Assembly (NCBI RefSeq): GCF_014646055.1
Contig: NZ_BMMS01000023.1
Coordinates: 62,194 to 126,193 of the forward strand
Length of the DNA stretch: 64,000 nt
Reading direction: 5' to 3'
Source of the DNA: Wenjunlia tyrosinilytica
Lineage (GTDB): Bacteria; Actinomycetota; Actinomycetes; Streptomycetales; Streptomycetaceae
Under the pieces are notes generated by a model. The model ran no database searches, was not told the DNA's origin, and was given only the letters and a program-made list of their open reading frames with translations. The first letter of the stretch is position 1. Each line of letters starts with the position of its first letter. A program made the position numbers and the translations under genes. This document shows, in pieces, positions 41,097-49,553 of this stretch.

Positions 41097-42149
41097 TTGT
41101 CCCATCACCTCGACTCCGAACTCGCCCGTCGGGATCCCCGTTTGGACATCAGCGATGTCTACCTGTTCCGGGGCAGTACCGGCACCGTCTTCGTCATGAA
41201 CGTCGACCCGCTGTCCGGGCGCCACGGCTTCCATCCCGAGGGCATGTACGAATTCAAGGTCGACCTCGACGCCGACGCGGTCGAGGACATCACGTTCCGC
41301 TTCGTCTTCGATGCCATCGAGGCCGAGGACGACGCCGACGCGACCGCCGATCACGACCACCCCCAGCGGTGGTCACTGCGGGTCCTCCACGGGCCTGAGG
41401 CCACCGATCGCGACGCGGCGGGAGTCGAACTCCTGCGAGGTGCCACCGACGCGGTGAGCGTTTCCGCCGATGGTGGGATCCGCGCGTGGGCGGGCCCTGC
41501 GGCGGATCCGTTCTGGATCGAGGGCACGGTGGTGACCGCCGTCAGGACCGCCCTGGCCGAGGGCAAAGGACTGGACCTGGCCGGGTTCGATACCGACCGG
41601 GCCGAGAATCCGTTCCAAGGGACGGACGTCGGCGCCATCGTGCTGGAAGTGGCCGACCACGTGCTCGCGGCGGACACTATCGGCTTTTGGGGTGTGTCCG
41701 TTCTGGCCACCGACGCCGGCGGTTGGCGCCAGATCAACCGTTGCGCGACGCCCCTGATCAACACCCTGTTCGAGTTGGAGGACGCCGAGCGCGGGATCGA
41801 CTTCAACGCGACCCGACCCGATGAGGATCGGGTGCTGTACGGCCCCCGCGTCATGCGCGACACCTCGGCCACGCGGGCCGCCATGGCAGGCACCGCGGAC
41901 GCGTCCGCACACGCCGAGCGGGTCCGGGACCTGTTGTTTCCCGACGTGCTGCGCTACGAGATCGGCACCGAGGCGTCGTTCACGCCCGAACGCCGCAACG
42001 GTCGCCCCTTCGCGGACTGCACCCCCGAGGCCATGTTCGAAATCGTCCTGGGCACCCGCGTGGCGCTCGGCCTCGATGCCTCCTCGGCGGGCGTCCCCCG
42101 CGCCGACTTCCCCTACGTTCCGCTCCCGACCGCGACTCGGCAATCCTGA
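41097..42149 (+). CDS. DUF4331-family protein
   Basis: The product is 350 aa from TTG 41097; GGAGG at 41086-41090 six bases upstream fixes this start. SHHLDSELARRDPRLDISDV, then YLFRGSTGTVFVMNVDPLSG, is the recognised N-terminus of DUF4331 proteins (SHH...D..DxYxF). Later motifs include DVGAIVLEVADHVL and a His/Asp-rich acidic loop (DDADATADHDHP). The family is often exported or linked to metal-dependent functions, but no signal peptide is present here and the function is unknown. Confidence 0.85.
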   Translation: MSHHLDSELARRDPRLDISDVYLFRGSTGTVFVMNVDPLSGRHGFHPEGMYEFKVDLDADAVEDITFRFVFDAIEAEDDADATADHDHPQRWSLRVLHGPEATDRDAAGVELLRGATDAVSVSADGGIRAWAGPAADPFWIEGTVVTAVRTALAEGKGLDLAGFDTDRAENPFQGTDVGAIVLEVADHVLAADTIGFWGVSVLATDAGGWRQINRCATPLINTLFELEDAERGIDFNATRPDEDRVLYGPRVMRDTSATRAAMAGTADASAHAERVRDLLFPDVLRYEIGTEASFTPERRNGRPFADCTPEAMFEIVLGTRVALGLDASSAGVPRADFPYVPLPTATRQS

Positions 42150-42193
42150 GGCGCCTTCTGGGAGTCCTGGTCGGACACCGTTCAAGGGTGTTC

Positions 42194-42994
42194 CTACGGT
42201 GTGGTTCTGTTCTGGGCTCGGTGCAGCAGCGTGGGGTCGTGGGCGTTGACGAGCAGGAGGTCGAGAGGGTTCTCGGCGCAGAGCCGGCTCAGACGGCGGT
42301 GGTTGCCTTCGACTTTGGACCAGTCAGAGGCAACGACTCGCTCCATCGTGGTCAGGGACTTCGGGACCTGGCCGGTGCCGTCGATCTGTCCGCGGTGGTA
42401 GAAGCAGTCACCGACGTGGAGAACCCAATGGGTGCCTGCGTCCACAGCGACGGCAGCATGGCCCCGGGAGTGGCCGGGCAAGCTGATCATGACGATGCCG
42501 GCGGCGATTTCGGTGAGTTCTTTGGCGTTGGGGAACCCCCGCCACGGCTCACCGCCTTCAACGGTGTGCGGGACGATCAGTGGGTCGTGGGCGCGGTGGG
42601 ATGCGAGGTAGCGGCCCCGCTCAATGGCTCCTTCGGGCTGCAGGGCAGCGTGGTTCTCGGTGGTGGTGAGATGGACCTGGGCCCAAGGGAAGTCGGCGAG
42701 TCCGCCGGTGTGGTCGGCGTCGAAGTGGGTGAGGACAATGTGGCGGACATCCTGGGGGGCGTAGCCGAGTGCGGTCACTTGGCGGATCGCTGCCTCGGCG
42801 GTGTCAAAGGCGGGGCGGACATAGAAGCGTGCTGCTCCGAAGCGTCCTGCTGGGTCGGCGGCGTCCTTGAGTCCGAGGCCGCTGTCGATGAGTACCAGGC
42901 CGTTGTCGGTCTCAACGAGCAGGACGTGGCAGACCAGTCCCTCGGGTGCCCGCCAGGGGCGCATGGTGCCGCAGTTGAGGTGGTGGACCTTCAT
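42194..42994 (-). CDS. metallo-beta-lactamase-fold hydrolase
   Basis: The product is 266 aa. All metal ligands of the fold are visible: HFDADH (HxHxDH variant with Phe-Asp) near 90, SLPGHSRGH near 172, GDCFYH with bridging Asp and the final His in NAHD. The pattern VLIDSGLGLKDAADP resembles AHL-lactonase-like and glyoxalase-II-like enzymes. It is the last gene of a minus-strand TetR-controlled unit, seven bases after the preceding stop. The substrate may be a lactone or thioester. Confidence 0.88.
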   Translation of the reverse strand: MKVHHLNCGTMRPWRAPEGLVCHVLLVETDNGLVLIDSGLGLKDAADPAGRFGAARFYVRPAFDTAEAAIRQVTALGYAPQDVRHIVLTHFDADHTGGLADFPWAQVHLTTTENHAALQPEGAIERGRYLASHRAHDPLIVPHTVEGGEPWRGFPNAKELTEIAAGIVMISLPGHSRGHAAVAVDAGTHWVLHVGDCFYHRGQIDGTGQVPKSLTTMERVVASDWSKVEGNHRRLSRLCAENPLDLLLVNAHDPTLLHRAQNRTTP

Positions 42995-43001
42995 GGGCGT
43001 C

Positions 43002-43352
43002 TCAGTCCTCGACGATCAGCCGCGGGTGGCACAGCGGGTGGTCGGCGAACGCACCGATCGTGGTGCCCATGACGCGGGTACCTGCCGGCGGGTGCGGAGC
43101 GCGCGGGCTTGCGGTCTCAACGACCCCGGCCACCTCCATTCCCGCGGTGAACGCGCCCTCGCCCTCAGAGTTGGCGGTGTGGGAGCTCTCCAGCGCGTAC
43201 AGGTCGGCTCGGTTGAGGCCGGCAGCGTGGACCTGGATGCGGACGGCGCCACGCTGCTCGGGCAGGGCGATCTCCTCCCGCAGCCATTGCGCTCCCTCAC
43301 CGCCGATCAGGGCGCGCAGGGTCGAGGCGGTCTCGTTGGTTCTCGTGGTCAC
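43002..43352 (-). CDS. truncated zinc-type/quinone oxidoreductase (GroES-like domain only)
   Basis: The product is 116 aa from GTG 43352 (GTGA overlap with the NTF2-like gene). It carries the N-terminal GroES-like half of the quinone-oxidoreductase family: VRIQVHAAGLNRADLYALES, MEVAGVVETASP, and stops after GAFADHPLCHPRLIVED. The Rossmann cofactor domain (about 200 aa) is missing, and the MBL gene begins seven bases later, suggesting an internal deletion that kept the operon in register. It may be non-functional. Confidence 0.65.
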   Translation of the reverse strand: MTTRTNETASTLRALIGGEGAQWLREEIALPEQRGAVRIQVHAAGLNRADLYALESSHTANSEGEGAFTAGMEVAGVVETASPRAPHPPAGTRVMGTTIGAFADHPLCHPRLIVED

Positions 43353-43960
43353 GATCGTGCTCCTGTGTCCTGGGGGCCGAGGTTCGGCTCGGTGCTGATC
43401 AGCAGCCGCGGATCGGGCTCCGCCCCGGCTGCGGAGAGCGCGCCGCGAAGGACGCGGGCGAGCTTGAGCAGTCCGGCGGGCCTGCGTTTGTCGAGGCCCG
43501 CTACCAACTGCTTGAGGATGGTGAGCTGGTCGAAGTAGATGCGCTCGGTGACCAGGTGCTCGTTCTCGTCGAAGATGAAGTACGCCGTCATCCGGGTGCG
43601 GTGTTTCGACCCGGTCGGCGGGATCTTGCCGAGCATGCCGTGGTGGGTGCCCTGAAGCCAGAACTCCACGATCACCGCATCGGCACTGTGCCTGAAGGCG
43701 ATCAGTTCGTGATCCTGGTCGGGGAACGCGACCCGGGTGTCGTGGTAGTAACCGCGGACCTCGGAGTCGCCGTCGTACACGAGCATCTGCGCGATCAGCT
43801 CGTAGTGCGGGTGGGGGAACGTCGAGAGCGTGGCATCCCAATCCTGGAGGACCTCGTCACGGAAGTGGTCGAGCACGAGCCGCTCCCGGGCTCGCAGGAC
43901 GGCCTCGGCAGGCAGCGTGAACCGGGAGGTAGGTGACGGGTCGGCGGGTACGGCGGACAT
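43349..43960 (-). CDS. NTF2/SnoaL-like protein
   Basis: The product is 203 aa. The central part (residues about 35-140: RDEVLQDWDATLSTFPHPHY, VRGYYHDTRVAFPDQDHELI, AVIVEFWLQGTHHG, RMTAYFIFDENEHLVTERIY) is a cone-shaped NTF2-like fold. Members act as cyclases, dehydratases or binding proteins. A C-terminal helical extension is present. It is translated with the oxidoreductase fragment. Confidence 0.8.
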   Translation of the reverse strand: MSAVPADPSPTSRFTLPAEAVLRARERLVLDHFRDEVLQDWDATLSTFPHPHYELIAQMLVYDGDSEVRGYYHDTRVAFPDQDHELIAFRHSADAVIVEFWLQGTHHGMLGKIPPTGSKHRTRMTAYFIFDENEHLVTERIYFDQLTILKQLVAGLDKRRPAGLLKLARVLRGALSAAGAEPDPRLLISTEPNLGPQDTGARS

Positions 43961-43974
43961 TTGTTTCTCCTGTC

Positions 43975-45087
43975 TCAGGCGGGCTGGGCGCCGTGGCGAA
44001 TCGCGCCGTGGGTGAACGTCGGCTTCGTGCCGGGATTGGTCCAGGCACCGGTCAGCTCACTGGAGGGGAAGAACTGCAGGAACCGCGGATCGGCCTGGCT
44101 GCGGTCGGCCAGGGCCTTCTCCATGACGATCGAGTTGTATTGATCAGCCGTCGTCTCGATCGTGTTCGCGTTCAGCACGACCTCCTGCTGCCATGCGCGG
44201 GCCCACCTCGCCAGGCCCGGGAGCTTGGAGTACTCCGGGACCAGCGCCTCAGCGGCGATCACGTTCTCGCTGGACACCCAGATACCGGTGTCGGTGTTGA
44301 CAACCAGGGACTGGTTTCCGAACACATGGCCGGGGGTCTTCAGCACCGCCACGCCGGGGCCCAGCACCACCGAGCCGTTCACCGGCAGGAACGCCTCAGC
44401 CGGGACATCGGAGTAGGCACCAGGCTGGTACCAGGGTTTTTGCAACGGGTGAAGGTCTGCCAGCGCAGCCAGCTCGTCGCGCTGCACGATCACCTTCGCG
44501 TTGGGGAACGCTGCCTCGGGTGCCTGCCCGAGATCGTCCTGGAAGGCGGTGGTCCCCACCCAGCGCCGCAGGTCCTGGGTGTGGAGGTGGTCGAACATCA
44601 GATAGTCCACCTCCACCGGCTCGATCCCCAGCCGGGCCAGATGACTGGGCACCGTGCCGTGCTCAGTCACGACCTGCCGCTCCAGAAAGCTCGGCGTGTG
44701 CTGGGCCAACGTGTCGAAGTACGGCGTGTACCGCCCCAGCTCATGGTCGCTCGGCTCGAACAGCAACACCCGCTTGCGGCCGCCGGACTCAGTCCAGCGG
44801 ATCACCTGCATCCGGTTCGTGATCGACAGGAACGGCGCCAGCGCTTTCGAGGCCCGGAACAACCCGAACCGCGTCGGATAGGGCAACGTCACCAGGTCGC
44901 ACGTCACGACGCTGTCCGGTGTTCCGGTCGACGTGAACTCGCCGCGGAATGCCGCAGCCTGCTGCCGGGCAATCCGCAACCGTGCCCCGGGCGGCTCCTC
45001 GGAGCGGGAGAGGTCGGTCACCGCATCGACCACCGTGCCGACCGTGGGCAGATCCTTCACCTCGGTACTGGTCCAGGGCAAGCGCAT
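43975..45087 (-). CDS. MBL-fold-like protein, first gene of TetR-controlled operon
   Basis: The product is 370 aa from ATG 45087 with AAGGAG five bases upstream. EVDYLMFDHLHTQDLRRWVG and LKTPGHVFGNQSLVVNTDTG look like the metal regions of a metallo-beta-lactamase fold, but the HxHxDH motif is altered (DHLHTQD). The preceding DLVTLPYPTRFGLF and 'MQVIRWTESGGRKRVLLFEPSDHE' elements are not familiar. It may bind one metal or none. It is separated from the divergent TetR gene by 93 bases containing two operators. Confidence 0.7.
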   Translation of the reverse strand: MRLPWTSTEVKDLPTVGTVVDAVTDLSRSEEPPGARLRIARQQAAAFRGEFTSTGTPDSVVTCDLVTLPYPTRFGLFRASKALAPFLSITNRMQVIRWTESGGRKRVLLFEPSDHELGRYTPYFDTLAQHTPSFLERQVVTEHGTVPSHLARLGIEPVEVDYLMFDHLHTQDLRRWVGTTAFQDDLGQAPEAAFPNAKVIVQRDELAALADLHPLQKPWYQPGAYSDVPAEAFLPVNGSVVLGPGVAVLKTPGHVFGNQSLVVNTDTGIWVSSENVIAAEALVPEYSKLPGLARWARAWQQEVVLNANTIETTADQYNSIVMEKALADRSQADPRFLQFFPSSELTGAWTNPGTKPTFTHGAIRHGAQPA

Positions 45088-45110
45088 CGTCACTCCTTGC
45101 ACACAAGGTT

Positions 45111-45158
45111 TACCCACATCGTGGGTATCTGCTGGGCCACTATATCCACGGCGTGGAT
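45111..45158. promoter_or_regulatory. paired TetR operators between divergent genes
   Basis: TACCCACATCGTGGGTA (45111-45127, perfect 7-bp arms) and ATCCACGGCGTGGAT (45144-45158, perfect 15-bp palindrome) share the core A(C/T)CCAC-N2-CGTGG-(G/A)T. Their centres are 32 bases apart, three helical turns. They lie between the TetR ATG (45181) and the MBL-like ATG (45087), and TATATC (45141) between them may be a -10 box. This is a classical arrangement for cooperative TetR repression of both directions. Confidence 0.75.
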
Positions 45159-45180
45159 TTAATCAATCGGCTCCGGCACA

Positions 45181-45888
45181 ATGAACCGCATGACTCGATC
45201 AGCGGACGCCAACGCCGGAGCCCGACGCGGCCGGCCCCCCAAGGGCGCCTCTCAGCTCTCCAGGGACGCGATCGTCGACGCCACCCTCGAGGTCATCGAC
45301 ACCGGCGGGGTCACCGCGGTCAGCATGCGTTCCGTCGCGCGAGTCCTCGGAGTCGACGCCAAGAGCCTCTACAACCACGTCGACGGCAAGGACGGGCTTC
45401 TCGACGCCGTCGCCGAGCACCTGCTCGGCGGGGTGTTCATCCCGCCGGCGACCGGCGACCTGCGCATCGATCTGCCCGCGATCGCCGACGCTTTCCGTGA
45501 CCGTGCGCTCCTCCACCCCGAAGCCGCACCCCTCGTGCTGACCCGCCAGCTCGCATCCATCGAAGGACTCGCACCGGTCGAAGCACTCCTGGGCGCACTC
45601 AGATCAGCGGGATGCCCGACCGAGGAATCGGTGCAGCTGATGCGCATTCTCGTGGCCTCGCTGATCGGCACCCTGCTCCGGGAAGCTCAGGCGGGCCCCA
45701 CCCTCGGTATCTCGGACACGGGCGGCATCGCCGCGCGGCAGAAGACACTGGAGGACTCGGGTCTTCCCCACGTGATCGAAGCCGCCCCGCATCTCGCGCG
45801 GTTCGACCGCGATGCGGAGTACGAGTACGCCGTCCAAGCTGCCACAGCACTCGTGCTGGACAGGATCAGGGCATCGCATGGAGGGTGA
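45181..45888 (+). CDS. TetR-family transcriptional repressor
   Basis: The product is 235 aa. The N-terminal HTH spans residues about 27-75 (SRDAIVDATLEVIDTGGVTA, SMRSVARVLGVDAKSLYNHV), of the class with a 'LYNHVDGKDGLLDAV' recognition helix, resembling tetracycline-repressor-like members with a C-terminal TetR_C-type ligand domain. It starts at ATG 45181 (second ATG 45190 possible). It is predicted to repress the divergent four-gene MBL/NTF2 operon and itself through the paired palindromes. Confidence 0.92.
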   Translation: MNRMTRSADANAGARRGRPPKGASQLSRDAIVDATLEVIDTGGVTAVSMRSVARVLGVDAKSLYNHVDGKDGLLDAVAEHLLGGVFIPPATGDLRIDLPAIADAFRDRALLHPEAAPLVLTRQLASIEGLAPVEALLGALRSAGCPTEESVQLMRILVASLIGTLLREAQAGPTLGISDTGGIAARQKTLEDSGLPHVIEAAPHLARFDRDAEYEYAVQAATALVLDRIRASHGG

Positions 45889-46005
45889 GCGCGAAAAAAT
45901 CGCACGGACAGCCAATGATGCGCAGGCCGCTGCCGCCCCGCCTGTCGGCAAACGATGGCGGGCCCAAGCGGTCGGCGCATCAACGCTGTTCAGACGGTGT
46001 CCTAC

Positions 46006-46170
46006 GTGGTGCGGCGGACCAGTCGCTTGTCGCAGCACAGGGCGGCGGCGAGGCCGAACCACCAGCTCCCGTCGGCCTCCTGGAATCTGTGCGAGACCGT
46101 GGCGCGCAGGCTCTGGCCGTCCGGCAGCCGCAGGACCGCCTGCGCCCATGGCCGTTCTGCCGCTCGGGAG
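46006..46170 (-). pseudogene. fragment of a small Streptomyces-type protein (tentative)
   Basis: The minus strand reads ERPWAQAVLRLPDGQSLRAT, then VSHRFQEADGSWWFGLAAAL and CCDKRLVRRTT to a stop. The strand pattern 'AVLRLPDGQxLxATVSHRFQEADGSWWFGL' looks genuine, but no start codon follows the in-frame TGA at the 5' side and the C-terminus departs. It is likely a truncated copy of a small beta-rich protein. Nothing else codes between 45889 and 46179. Confidence 0.35.
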
Positions 46171-46179
46171 GTGTCTCAC

Positions 46180-46193
46180 TTATCGTTCGATAA
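46180..46193. promoter_or_regulatory. orphan 14-bp perfect palindrome
   Basis: TTATCGTTCGATAA is a perfect palindrome in an AT-rich island, followed by ATTGTTCGAA. Such TATCG/CGATA sites are used by PadR- and TetR-like repressors. The adjacent gene (minus strand) is broken, so the operator may be a relic of a lost gene. Confidence 0.5.
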
Positions 46194-46407
46194 TTGTTCG
46201 AATCTGGGGTGAGCGGCAAGGACCCCCCGGTCCGGGATGCGGTCACGGCTGATCGGGGGTGCGATGGGGGTCATGCCGCAGACCATCGCGAAGCCGGCCG
46301 TCTCCTGGGGCCCGGGGTCGTCGCGGTCGCCGTCCACGCCGCGACCACCCCGCACCCGGTACCCCTGCACCAGATGCAGAACGCCGACGGCGCCCGGGCG
46401 GCTCTTG

Positions 46408-46454
46408 ACTTTCCCAGTGGGAAAGTGGAACTCTTACTTTCCCGATAGGAAAGT
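46408..46454 (+). promoter_or_regulatory. two 19-bp palindromes upstream of membrane/winged-helix operon
   Basis: ACTTTCCCAGTGGGAAAGT (46408-46426) and ACTTTCCCGATAGGAAAGT (46436-46454) are near-identical palindromes with centres 28 bases apart. A TTGACT -35 box (46405) overlaps the first. The second ends 11 bases before the GTG start and contains the ribosome site, so binding would block both transcription and translation. The winged-helix protein encoded downstream is the likely ligand. Confidence 0.75.
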
Positions 46455-46465
46455 GAGGTTTCGTC

Positions 46466-46930
46466 GTGGACAACATCACTCCGGAGCAGGCCCGCACCGC
46501 CCTTTACGCGGCCGACAGTGCCCGGCGCGGGGTAGCCGGGGAAGTCGGCCTGCCCCGCGGCTACTGGTGGGCATTGGCGGCCGGCTGGCTCCTGCTGGGC
46601 GTGCTCGGCAACGTGCTGCCGCCCTGGCCGGCCGGGATCGCGACCCTGGGCTTTGGCGCAGGGCACGCAGTGCTTGCGTCGCGCCTGCTCGACGGGCGCC
46701 GACGCACCGACCGACTGCAGGTGAGCGCGGCGGTCGCCGGCCGCCGCATCCCACTGGTGGTGATCGGCATGCTGCTCGGGCTCATCGGACTCACCGTCCT
46801 TGCGGCGCTCGCGCTCGACGCCGACGGCACCGACCATGCCGGCATCTGGGCGGCGGTGCTGGTCGCGGCCGTCGTCGGGTTCGGTGGACCGGAAATCCTG
46901 CGCGTTGTGCGCCGTTGGGTGCGGGCATGA
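46466..46930 (+). CDS. membrane protein cotranscribed with winged-helix regulator
   Basis: The product is 154 aa from GTG 46466 (GAGG seven bases upstream). An N-terminal soluble helix MDNITPEQARTALYAADSAR is followed by two hydrophobic pairs (WWALAAGWLLLGVLGNVLPP, GIATLGFGAGHAVLAS; then IPLVVIGMLLGLIGLTVLAA, GIWAAVLVAAVVGFGG). Function is unknown; such proteins are regularly paired with HTH_34 regulators in actinobacteria. The stop overlaps the next ATG. Confidence 0.75.
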   Translation: MDNITPEQARTALYAADSARRGVAGEVGLPRGYWWALAAGWLLLGVLGNVLPPWPAGIATLGFGAGHAVLASRLLDGRRRTDRLQVSAAVAGRRIPLVVIGMLLGLIGLTVLAALALDADGTDHAGIWAAVLVAAVVGFGGPEILRVVRRWVRA

Positions 46931-47244
46931 CGAAGGCGCAATTCGACGAGCTGATCCATCCCAGCACCCGCTTGTCGCTGGTGGCGACACTGGCAGCCGC
47001 CGACTGGGCGGAGTTCGCCTTCCTCAAGGACCGGCTCCAACTGTCCGACTCGGCGCTGTCCAAGCAGATCACGACACTCGAAGAAGCCGGGTATGTCGCC
47101 ACGGAACGCCGCCTCAGCGGCAGCCGCCGGAAGGTACGCGCCCGGCTCACCAGCGCCGGCCGGGATGCCTTCAACGGCCACATCGCGGCACTGCAGGCAA
47201 TCATCGCCGACGCGGCAGCACCAACCGAAGTGCCTCCGGCGTGA
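46927..47244 (+). CDS. winged-helix transcriptional regulator (HTH_34/MarR-like)
   Basis: The product is 105 aa: MTKAQFDELIHPSTRLSLVA, then FAFLKDRLQLSDSALSKQITTLEEAGYV is the helix-turn-helix and RRKVRARLTSAGRDAFNGHI the wing and dimer helix. This is the short winged-helix domain family (PF13601 type). It overlaps the membrane gene (ATGA) and probably binds the paired palindromes upstream. Confidence 0.85.
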   Translation: MTKAQFDELIHPSTRLSLVATLAAADWAEFAFLKDRLQLSDSALSKQITTLEEAGYVATERRLSGSRRKVRARLTSAGRDAFNGHIAALQAIIADAAAPTEVPPA

Positions 47245-47899
47245 AGCCGTGTTCGCCGGCTCAAGGGAACGACGCGTTGCTCAGCCGGGTTCGCCGAGAA
47301 CGCCTCAGTGCCAGATTTCGATTTCGTCCCGGCTGACAAGGTGCGCAAGCCGGAGGCCAGGCAGGCTGTGCTGCGGAAGCCGGTCGGCTGAACCGCCTTC
47401 GTGGGAGGGGGCGGCGGGAGGCGTTCACCAAGCCGGTGCCGAAGACCGCAGGCGCGGGTCCGGTTCCTGCTCGACAAGGCGAAGGGCTCCATGCGAGCCC
47501 TGTCCGTGCCCATCTCCCGCCGCACCGTGCAGAGCGACCACGCATCGCCCGGCCGCCCCATGCTGTCTTCTCAAGCCCGGCCACGAGCCCGGGCCCGGCC
47601 ACGGGCCCCACCCCGAACACCACCCCGAGGAAGGTACGGCGGTCCTGGGTGAGCAGTGCCACCGGTCCAGTCACGGTGGTTGGGTCGGGTTTCTCGCCCC
47701 CGAGCCCGAACACGAGCCCGAACGTGAGCCCCAGGCCCCTAGCCCGAACACGAGCCACTGTCCCCCCGGGGCCTCCGCGGACGCGCCCAACAGGCCTGCG
47801 GATGCCCTACCTGCGGGCGCTGCGCCGGCCACTGTGCGGCGCCACGCTGAACCCGTGTTCCCGCAGGATCGCGGCACGGCAACGGTCCAGCCCAGGGGC
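47245..47899 (-). pseudogene. remnant of a Gly/Leu-repeat membrane (NACHT-type) protein within a 650-bp gap
   Basis: At about 47560-47760 the minus strand reads LTFGLVFGLGGEKPDPTTVT, GPVALLTQDRRTFLGVVFGV and GPVAGPGLVAGL. This resembles the C-terminal membrane part of large Streptomyces NACHT ATPases, in which a 'LLxQDRRTF' segment precedes Gly/Leu/Phe transmembrane repeats (comparison from memory). Nothing else of that protein remains. The DNA here has short degenerate CCCGAACACGAGCC repeats. The rest of the gap shows nothing. Confidence 0.35.
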
Positions 47900-49258
47900 T
47901 CATCCTGCTGTCATCCGCGCGAGCTCCGCGGCCGCGGCAACAGGATGGCCCGCCTTCGCCAGTTCCTCCAGGCGCCCGGACAGCTCTGCCAGCGGGCGGC
48001 GCAGGTCGTCGTGGACCGCTTCGCCGCCCCGTGCAAGGGCCAGATGCAGGGCGGTGATCCCGGTCTGCGTCCACCCGTCGCCGTGCTCCCGCAGCCAGTT
48101 TCGCGGATCCCCGACGAGGTGCCGGAAGGCGGTGTCGTACAACAGGTGGCTTTCCAGCGCGAGCCGCCAGGCGACATCCGGGTCACCCTCCGACTGCCGC
48201 AGGTCCGCTGCCAGTTGGCCCAGGCGCCGGGCATACGGCGGGGCCGCCTCCGGATGCGGCAACCGGCCCGTCACGGAGGCGGACTCGCCGGAGGCGAGAG
48301 CACGGTGCAGGGCCTCGACGGGCTCGCCCAAGACCGCTCCCGCTCGCAGAACCGCCTCGCCGAGCGTGACCGGTACCCCCTCGGCCAGGATGCGTTCTTG
48401 GGCCGGAACGGCGGCCGGATCGAGGCAGGCCGCCCGGGCGAGCAGTGGCGCTGCCTCGGCTGGGCGGCCTGCGGCGCGCAGGTGCACGCCTGTGCGGGCC
48501 AGCGCGCTCGCGAGGTCGCCCCAGCCCTGCTCGGCGGTGCTCAGCGTGAAGCCGTCCACGGCCAGGGCGTGGTCCCAGTTGGCCCGGGCGGCTTCGATCC
48601 GGGATGCGACCGCCGCGGCCATGTCGGTGGCGTAGCCGATGTGCGCGTCTGGGTCGGCGATCAGGGTGTCGATCGCGTCCTGGTACCGGCCCAGGGCCTG
48701 TCCGGCACAGAACAGGGCCTGGTCCGGGTCACCGTGCTGTGCGTGCACGACCGCGGCCAGGCTGAGCAGGCGGGCGAAGTCCAGCGAGCGGGGAGGCCCC
48801 GCGCTCTGCAACCCGGCTCCTACATAGGCCTCCACGGCCAGGTCGGTGTCGGTGAGCGCGGAAGCCGCGTGCCCGGCGGCGCAGTGGGCCACGGCGCGGC
48901 GTGCACGGACGTCGCCGAGCCGTATCGCCAGCTGCGGTGACGCGAGCCGGGATAGCTCGTAGCGGCTTTCGCTCTCATCGAGTGACGACAGGGCCTCGTC
49001 GATCAGGTCCACGGCGGTCTGCGAGGACCCCATGGAGTACAGCAGCGACGCGAGCTGTTCGTTCAGCCGCGGTTCGTCCGGGCGTGCGTCCAGCTCCGCG
49101 CGCAGGATCCCTGCCGCCCGGCTGTGCTGGTCCAGCGACCGCAGATGCAGCCGACGGCGCTCCGCGCCTTCGGCTCGCTGAGCCTGCGTGCGGGCCTCCA
49201 CGCCTTCCCAGTAGAGCTCGTACACCCGCGACTGCCAGTCGTCGGCGGACGAAGCCAT
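47900..49258 (-). CDS. helical-repeat (TPR-like) protein
   Basis: The product is 452 aa from ATG 49258 (GGGGGGA four bases upstream; the in-frame extension to 49660 is Ser/Arg-rich). MASSADDWQSRVYELYWEGV begins a series of helix pairs with Ala/Leu periodicity and TPR-like segments, e.g. SALTDTDLAVEAYVGAGLQS and DPDQALFCAGQALGRYQDAI. There is no catalytic motif. It is probably a scaffold or sensor; divergent 295 bases from the 133-aa gene. It has no obvious partner domain. Confidence 0.7.
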   Translation of the reverse strand: MASSADDWQSRVYELYWEGVEARTQAQRAEGAERRRLHLRSLDQHSRAAGILRAELDARPDEPRLNEQLASLLYSMGSSQTAVDLIDEALSSLDESESRYELSRLASPQLAIRLGDVRARRAVAHCAAGHAASALTDTDLAVEAYVGAGLQSAGPPRSLDFARLLSLAAVVHAQHGDPDQALFCAGQALGRYQDAIDTLIADPDAHIGYATDMAAAVASRIEAARANWDHALAVDGFTLSTAEQGWGDLASALARTGVHLRAAGRPAEAAPLLARAACLDPAAVPAQERILAEGVPVTLGEAVLRAGAVLGEPVEALHRALASGESASVTGRLPHPEAAPPYARRLGQLAADLRQSEGDPDVAWRLALESHLLYDTAFRHLVGDPRNWLREHGDGWTQTGITALHLALARGGEAVHDDLRRPLAELSGRLEELAKAGHPVAAAAELARMTAG

Positions 49259-49553
49259 CAAGTCCCCCCTTGTCGGCTCTCGAGGCGCCCACCCTACTCG
49301 AACACACGAGCGTCCACGGAGGTCTACTGTGGCCCGCTCACCGACTTCGGTGGAGTCCCGGTGCCCTGCTGCGGCCGCGAGGATATTGGCGTGTCGGAAA
49401 AACCGCGGGAGCCGTGGGGCCCTGCGGGCTACCGTGCCTATCACGGTCGTTGGCGCTGTTCGTGAGCTGCTGCCGGATGCGGGCCGTTCGGTAGCGGCCA
49501 CCACATGGAACCGGTCGTAAGGGCCGGCCTGGACACGGAAAGGCGGGCATCCC

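Noticed and set aside
40404-42149. Assigning the GlxA regulator and DUF4331 gene to one operon
   Set aside because: About 690 bases including a broken frame and direct repeats separate them; regulation is possible but cotranscription is not supported.
47093-48940. 615-aa plus-strand frame over 47.1-48.9 kb
   Set aside because: It is Pro/Arg/Ser-rich and antisense to the helical-repeat gene at 47.9-49.3 kb.
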